Below, one piece after another: positions 60,334 through 64,000 of a DNA stretch of 64,000 nucleotides (position 1 is the first letter of the stretch; each line of letters begins with the position of its first letter). Source of the DNA: Xenophilus sp. E41 (GTDB lineage: Bacteria; Pseudomonadota; Gammaproteobacteria; Burkholderiales; Burkholderiaceae_C); contig NZ_QPIB01000040.1 in the NCBI RefSeq assembly GCF_003671765.1, forward strand, positions 1 to 64,000, written 5' to 3'. A program made the translations under genes and the position numbers. The notes below the pieces were generated by a model. That model was not told where the DNA came from, did no database searches, and worked only from the letters and a program-made list of their open reading frames with translations.

Positions 60334-61005
60334 GTGGACTTCTCCAACCTGATCCAGACGGTTCTGATCTATGCGCTGCCGGTGCTCTTCGCGATCACCG
60401 TGCACGAGGCAGCACACGGCTACGTCGCCCGGCGCTTCGGCGACGACACGGCCTACATGATGGGCCGCCTCACGCTCAACCCGCTCAAGCACATCGACCC
60501 CATCGGCACCATCGCGATGCCGCTGCTGCTGTACTTCGCCACCTCGGGCGCCTTCCTCTTCGGCTATGCGAAGCCGGTGCCCGTCAACTTCGGCCAGCTG
60601 CGCCATCCCAAGCGCGACATGATCTGGGTGGCGCTGGCGGGGCCGGCGTCCAACTTCGTCCAGGCGATCGGCTGGGCCGCGGTGTTCGTCATGCTGCATG
60701 GCTTCGGCGTGCAGGAACGCTTCTTCATCGAGATGGCGCAGGCCGGCGTGCTGGTCAACCTGGTGATGTGGGCCTTCAACCTCTTTCCACTGCCGCCGCT
60801 GGACGGCGGGCGCGTGCTGGCGGGCCTTCTCCCGCGCGGCGGCGCGCAGCAGTTCATGGCGCGCATCGAGCCCTTCGGCTTCTTCATCGTCATGGGCCTC
60901 GTGATCGCGGGTATCGTCGGCACCTGGTGGCTGCGGCCGCTGATGAACGCTGGCTACTTTGTTCTTAATCTGATGATGTCTCCCCTGGCGGCGCTGCTGC
61001 GCTGA
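60334..61005 (+). CDS. Site-2 protease (M50 family)
   Basis: A 223-residue membrane metalloprotease with four to five hydrophobic segments. The zinc site is HEAAH (H24, E25, H28), and the distal ligand is in FNLFPLPPLDGGRVLAG (NPL-type PxxDGG motif). The start is a GTG at 60334. Small M50 proteases of this type lack PDZ domains. It cleaves transmembrane segments; the substrate is unknown. The order YciO, M50, trpS is conserved in related beta-proteobacteria (from memory). Confidence 0.93.
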   Translation: MDFSNLIQTVLIYALPVLFAITVHEAAHGYVARRFGDDTAYMMGRLTLNPLKHIDPIGTIAMPLLLYFATSGAFLFGYAKPVPVNFGQLRHPKRDMIWVALAGPASNFVQAIGWAAVFVMLHGFGVQERFFIEMAQAGVLVNLVMWAFNLFPLPPLDGGRVLAGLLPRGGAQQFMARIEPFGFFIVMGLVIAGIVGTWWLRPLMNAGYFVLNLMMSPLAALLR

Positions 61006-61023
61006 GCCGGGTCGTCCCTTCCC

Positions 61024-62343
61024 ATGCCCTCCCCCGCCACGGTCACCCGCTTCCTCACCGGCATCACCACCACCGGCACGCCGCATCTGGGCAACTACGT
61101 CGGTTCGGTGCGCCATTCGGTGCGCTTCAGCCAGCGCCCGGACGTGCAGAGCTACTACTTCCTGGCCGACTACCACGCGCTCATCAAGTGCGACGAGCCG
61201 GCGCGCATCCAGCGCTCGACGCTGGAGATCGCCGCCACCTGGCTGGCCTGCGGGCTCGACCCGGAGCGCGTGACCTTCTACCGCCAGTCCGACATCCCCG
61301 AGATCCCCGAACTCACCTGGTTCCTGAGCTGCGTGACCGGCAAGGGCGTGCTCAACCGCGCGCATGCGTACAAGGCCGCGGTCGATCGCAACAGCGCGGC
61401 CGGCCACGACCCCGATGCCGACGTGAGCGTGGGCCTGTTCATGTACCCGGCGCTGATGGCCGCGGACATCCTGATGTTCAACGCGCACAAGGTGCCGGTG
61501 GGCCGCGACCAGGTCCAGCACATCGAGATGGCGCGGGACATGGGCAACAGCTTCAACCACCTCTACGGCGAGCACTTCACGCTCCCCGAGGCCGAGATCG
61601 ACGAGGCCGTCGCGCTGCTGCCCGGCCTGGACGGCCGCAAGATGAGCAAGAGCTACGGCAACACGATCCCGCTGTTCACGCCGCGCGCGCAGTTGCAGAA
61701 ACTCATCGGCAGCATCACCACCGATTCGCGCGCGCCCGGCGAGCCCAAGGACACCGAGGGCTCGGCCCTGTTCCAAATCTACCAGGCCTTCGCCGATGCG
61801 GCCGAGACCGACGCGCTGCGCAAGGCATTTGCCGAAGGCATCGGCTGGGGCGACGCCAAGCAGTTGCTCTTCGAACGCATCGACCGCGAGATCGCACCCT
61901 TGCGCGAACGCTACGAGGCGCTGATGGCCGACCCGGCGCAGATCGAGCGCATTCTGCGGGCCGGTGCCGAGAAGGCACGCGCCCTGTCGCAGCCCTTCAT
62001 GGGCCGCCTGCGCCACGCCGTGGGCCTGCGCAACCTGGCCGACCAGCCGGCGGCCCAGGGGGCGCACAAGGCCGCGAAGGCGGCCGCAAGGCCGAGCTTC
62101 AAGCAGTACCGCGAGAAGGACGGCCAGTTCTACTTCAAGTTGCAGGACGCCAGGGGCGCAGTGCTGCTGCAAAGCCGCGGCTTCGCATCGCCGAAGGACG
62201 CGGGTCGCGCCATCGCAGCGCTGCAGCAGCAGCCGGCGGCCGCGCTGGAATCGCTGGTCTCGCAGCTCGAAGCGCTCGACAATGCGGGCTTGCAAGCCGC
62301 CATCGAAGCACTGGAGAACCTCGCCCAGCCGAGTGGAGAATAA
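61024..62343 (+). CDS. trpS: Tryptophanyl-tRNA synthetase with C-terminal extension
   Basis: A 439-residue class Ic synthetase that charges tRNA-Trp. The HIGH-like motif is [11 protein letters not shown] (near residue 20), and the KMSKS loop is [11 protein letters not shown]. coli TrpS has 334 residues; this one continues for about 85 more. The extension includes [20 protein letters not shown] and [20 protein letters not shown], which resembles a single YegP/DUF1508-type beta-alpha unit. The same long form occurs in Burkholderiales (from memory). It starts 18 bases after the site-2 protease. Confidence 0.95.
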   Translation: MPSPATVTRFLTGITTTGTPHLGNYVGSVRHSVRFSQRPDVQSYYFLADYHALIKCDEPARIQRSTLEIAATWLACGLDPERVTFYRQSDIPEIPELTWFLSCVTGKGVLNRAHAYKAAVDRNSAAGHDPDADVSVGLFMYPALMAADILMFNAHKVPVGRDQVQHIEMARDMGNSFNHLYGEHFTLPEAEIDEAVALLPGLDGRKMSKSYGNTIPLFTPRAQLQKLIGSITTDSRAPGEPKDTEGSALFQIYQAFADAAETDALRKAFAEGIGWGDAKQLLFERIDREIAPLRERYEALMADPAQIERILRAGAEKARALSQPFMGRLRHAVGLRNLADQPAAQGAHKAAKAAARPSFKQYREKDGQFYFKLQDARGAVLLQSRGFASPKDAGRAIAALQQQPAAALESLVSQLEALDNAGLQAAIEALENLAQPSGE

Positions 62344-62436
62344 GGGATTGTTTCGCGTGGCCGGTGGCATCGACCATCACAAGGCAGCCTCAGGCTGCAG
62401 CCGGCTCGCATGTAAGTCAAAGCACAGAGCTACAAC

Positions 62437-63045
62437 ATGAGCATCTACGTCATCGACGACCATCCCCTGATGCGCGACGCCATCGTCATGGTGCTGCGCC
62501 GTCTGCGCCCAGCCGAGAACATCGTGGAACTCGAGCGCCTCGACAAGCTGCCCGGCGGCGTCAAGCAGCATGGTGAACCCAAGCTGTTCTGCCTGGACCT
62601 GAAGCTGCCCGACGTGACCGGCGTGTCCGGCGTGATCGCGCTCAAGCAGGGCTACCCGGATGTGCCGATCGCCGTGTACTCGGCTTCGCCCGCCGCCGAC
62701 ATGGAAGAAGCCTGCATCGAGGCCGGCGCCGACATCTATATCGAGAAGTCGGCCGGCTCCGGCGAACTGGCAGCGGCGCTCAAGGGCCTGCTGCAGGCCG
62801 ACGCCGAAACCGAGGACACGGCCGCGCCGGCCAGCCCCGGCAAGCTCTCCAAGCGCCAGACGCAGCTCATCGCCATGCTCGACCAGGGCATGAGCAACCG
62901 CGACATCGCCGCCCAGCTCGACATCAGCGAGCACACGGTGAAGGTGCACCTGTGGCGCCTGTTCCGCCGCCTGGGCGTGAAGAGCCGCACGCAGGCCCTG
63001 CACCATGCGCGCAGCCACGGGCTGCTGTCCACCGGGCCGAACTGA
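62437..63045 (+). CDS. LuxR/NarL-family response regulator
   Basis: A 202-residue regulator. The receiver starts MSIYVIDDHPLMRDAIVMVL with the phospho-acceptor D54 in FCLDLKLPDVTG. The C-terminal LuxR helix-turn-helix is QGMSNRDIAAQLDISEHTVK followed by VHLWRLFRRLGVKSR. It faces a histidine kinase gene across a bidirectional terminator; the convergent pair is a probable cognate system. The ATG is 93 bases after trpS. Confidence 0.93.
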   Translation: MSIYVIDDHPLMRDAIVMVLRRLRPAENIVELERLDKLPGGVKQHGEPKLFCLDLKLPDVTGVSGVIALKQGYPDVPIAVYSASPAADMEEACIEAGADIYIEKSAGSGELAAALKGLLQADAETEDTAAPASPGKLSKRQTQLIAMLDQGMSNRDIAAQLDISEHTVKVHLWRLFRRLGVKSRTQALHHARSHGLLSTGPN

Positions 63046-63066
63046 GCAAGCCCCTCGCCCACGACG

Positions 63067-63096
63067 AAAGCCGGTCCTCGGACCGGCTTTTTCTTT
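63067..63096. terminator. Bidirectional intrinsic terminator
   Basis: aaagccggtc-ctcg-gaccggcttt forms a perfect ten-base stem with a UUCG-like tetraloop, followed on the plus strand by ttcttt. It ends both the LuxR-type regulator and the opposing kinase gene. Confidence 0.88.
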
Positions 63097-63105
63097 TGCG
63101 TGGGT

Positions 63106-64000
63106 TCAGCCGACCGCGCCGGAGATGCGGGTCTGCGCCTGGGCCTCGTCGGCGTCGTGCAGCGCGACGCGGAACACGCTGCCCTTGCCCAGCCGCGATC
63201 GCACGCTGACCGGGTGGCCCAGCGCGTGCGACAGGCGCGCGACGATGGCCAGGCCGAGGCCGAAGCCGTCGGAGGTGCCGGCGTGGTCGGCCACCTTGTA
63301 GAACTCCAGGAACACGTCGCGCAGATGCTCGCGGGCGATGCCGATGCCGGTGTCCCACACTTCCACGCGCAGGCCGTCGCGGGTCTGGCGCGAGGTGAGC
63401 AGCACGCCGCCCTCGGCCGTGTACTTGATGGCGTTGGACAGCAGGTTGCCCAGCATGCGGCGCACGCGGATCGGGTCGGTGAGCACCGTGCCCGGCGTCA
63501 CCCGCACCTTGAAGCGCAGCCCCTTGGCCTCGGCCACCGGGCGATATTGCAGCTCGAGGTCATGCAGCAGCTGGCCCACGTCGACCCGCTCGATGTGCAG
63601 GCGCACCTGGCCGGAGTCGATGCGCGCCAGGTCGAACAGCGAATCGAAGAGCGCGTTGACCGCATGCGTGGCGCGCACGATCTTGGGGGCGATCTCCTGG
63701 ACGAGCTCGGGCTCGTTGCGCAGCCAGTCGGCGTACAGCGACAGCGCCAGCACCGGCTGGCGCATGTCGTGCGCCGCGCTGGCCAGAAAGCGGTTCTTCA
63801 TCGCCACCGCGGACACCGCCGCCTGTCGCTGCTGGGTGAGCGAGTTGATCAGGATGTGGTTGTGGAAGAGCAGCTCGAAGCTGTTGCGCGCCGTCTCGTG
63901 GATGCGCCGGCCCGCCCGCAGCAGCAGCCACCAATGGAACAGGGGCAGCAGCAGAAAGCCGTAGTTGAAGTGCAGTTGCGCGAAGTTCAGCTCGACGATG
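63106..64000 (-). CDS. Sensor histidine kinase, N-terminus outside window
   Basis: The frame stays open to the right edge, so the N-terminus is missing; about 297 residues are visible. A hydrophobic run (GFLLLPLFHWWLLL) near the edge is a membrane segment. The HisKA box reads SAAHDMRQPVLALSLYADWL: HDMRQP in place of the usual HELRTP, a variant common in kinases paired with LuxR-type regulators. The HATPase shows N (NLLSNAIKYTAEGG), G1 (DTGIGI) and G2 (DGFGLGLAIV) boxes. It faces the LuxR-type gene and is likely its partner. Confidence 0.92.
   Translation of the reverse strand, partial: IVELNFAQLHFNYGFLLLPLFHWWLLLRAGRRIHETARNSFELLFHNHILINSLTQQRQAAVSAVAMKNRFLASAAHDMRQPVLALSLYADWLRNEPELVQEIAPKIVRATHAVNALFDSLFDLARIDSGQVRLHIERVDVGQLLHDLELQYRPVAEAKGLRFKVRVTPGTVLTDPIRVRRMLGNLLSNAIKYTAEGGVLLTSRQTRDGLRVEVWDTGIGIAREHLRDVFLEFYKVADHAGTSDGFGLGLAIVARLSHALGHPVSVRSRLGKGSVFRVALHDADEAQAQTRISGAVG

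Overview
The window is high-GC DNA (roughly 70% G+C in the core genes) from a beta-proteobacterium, most likely a Comamonadaceae member of the Variovorax/Acidovorax type. Evidence is the three Bug/TctC binding proteins beside LysR regulators, a urtABCDE urea transporter, a PHP / YciO-Sua5 / site-2 protease / trpS gene string, and interspersed GCTAT...ATAGC repeats. The genus is an inference. I see no rRNA, tRNA, CRISPR array, transposase or phage gene.

Layout. 1-2.2 kb: a truncated copy of a large palindromic repeat, a 2OG-Fe(II) oxygenase, and 0.6 kb of gene-free nested palindromes. 2.2-12.4 kb: small metabolic units. These are a lone Tat-exported binding protein with a second oxygenase and a VOC protein, an AraC regulator, hydrolases, a molybdoenzyme/reductase/OsmC operon, a deaminase, and a LysR-controlled Bug/hydrolase operon. 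12.5-20.5 kb: a hemerythrin, an orphan ureD, two tiny proteins, two MFS transporters and a hybrid histidine kinase. 20.6-26.4 kb: a glutathione-themed module (acyl-CoA ligase, glyoxalase II, VOC protein, LysR, GST) and a Bug protein. 27-44 kb: an acetate/acyl-CoA locus (DUF294 protein, exonuclease, yjcH-actP, a two-component system, acyl-CoA ligase, acs), split by a 5-kb single-gene insert. 44-47 kb: LysR, class II aldolase and Bug. 47-53 kb: urtABCDE. 53-63 kb: PHB-depolymerase-like esterase, ppk2, zntB-like channel, PHP phosphoesterase, DMT exporter, a complete copy of the palindromic repeat, YciO/Sua5, site-2 protease and trpS. The right end holds a LuxR-type regulator facing a histidine kinase cut by the window edge.

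The most interesting item is the 1,656-residue protein at 30199-35169. It joins an N-terminal Cap4-like PD-(D/E)xK nuclease domain, a STAND/NACHT-like ATPase and about 1,070 residues of unrecognised, apparently helical C-terminus. This is the layout of Avs-type anti-phage NTPases, in a single gene with no visible partner and with lower G+C than its neighbours. It lies between the two halves of an otherwise conserved acetate locus, which fits a horizontally acquired defence gene.

The second notable layer is repeats. A roughly 0.55-kb near-palindrome occurs twice. A roughly 65-bp element occurs five times, one copy supplying a stop codon and two copies flanking the complete palindrome. Structured spacers, including a strong intra-operon terminator, divide the urt operon.
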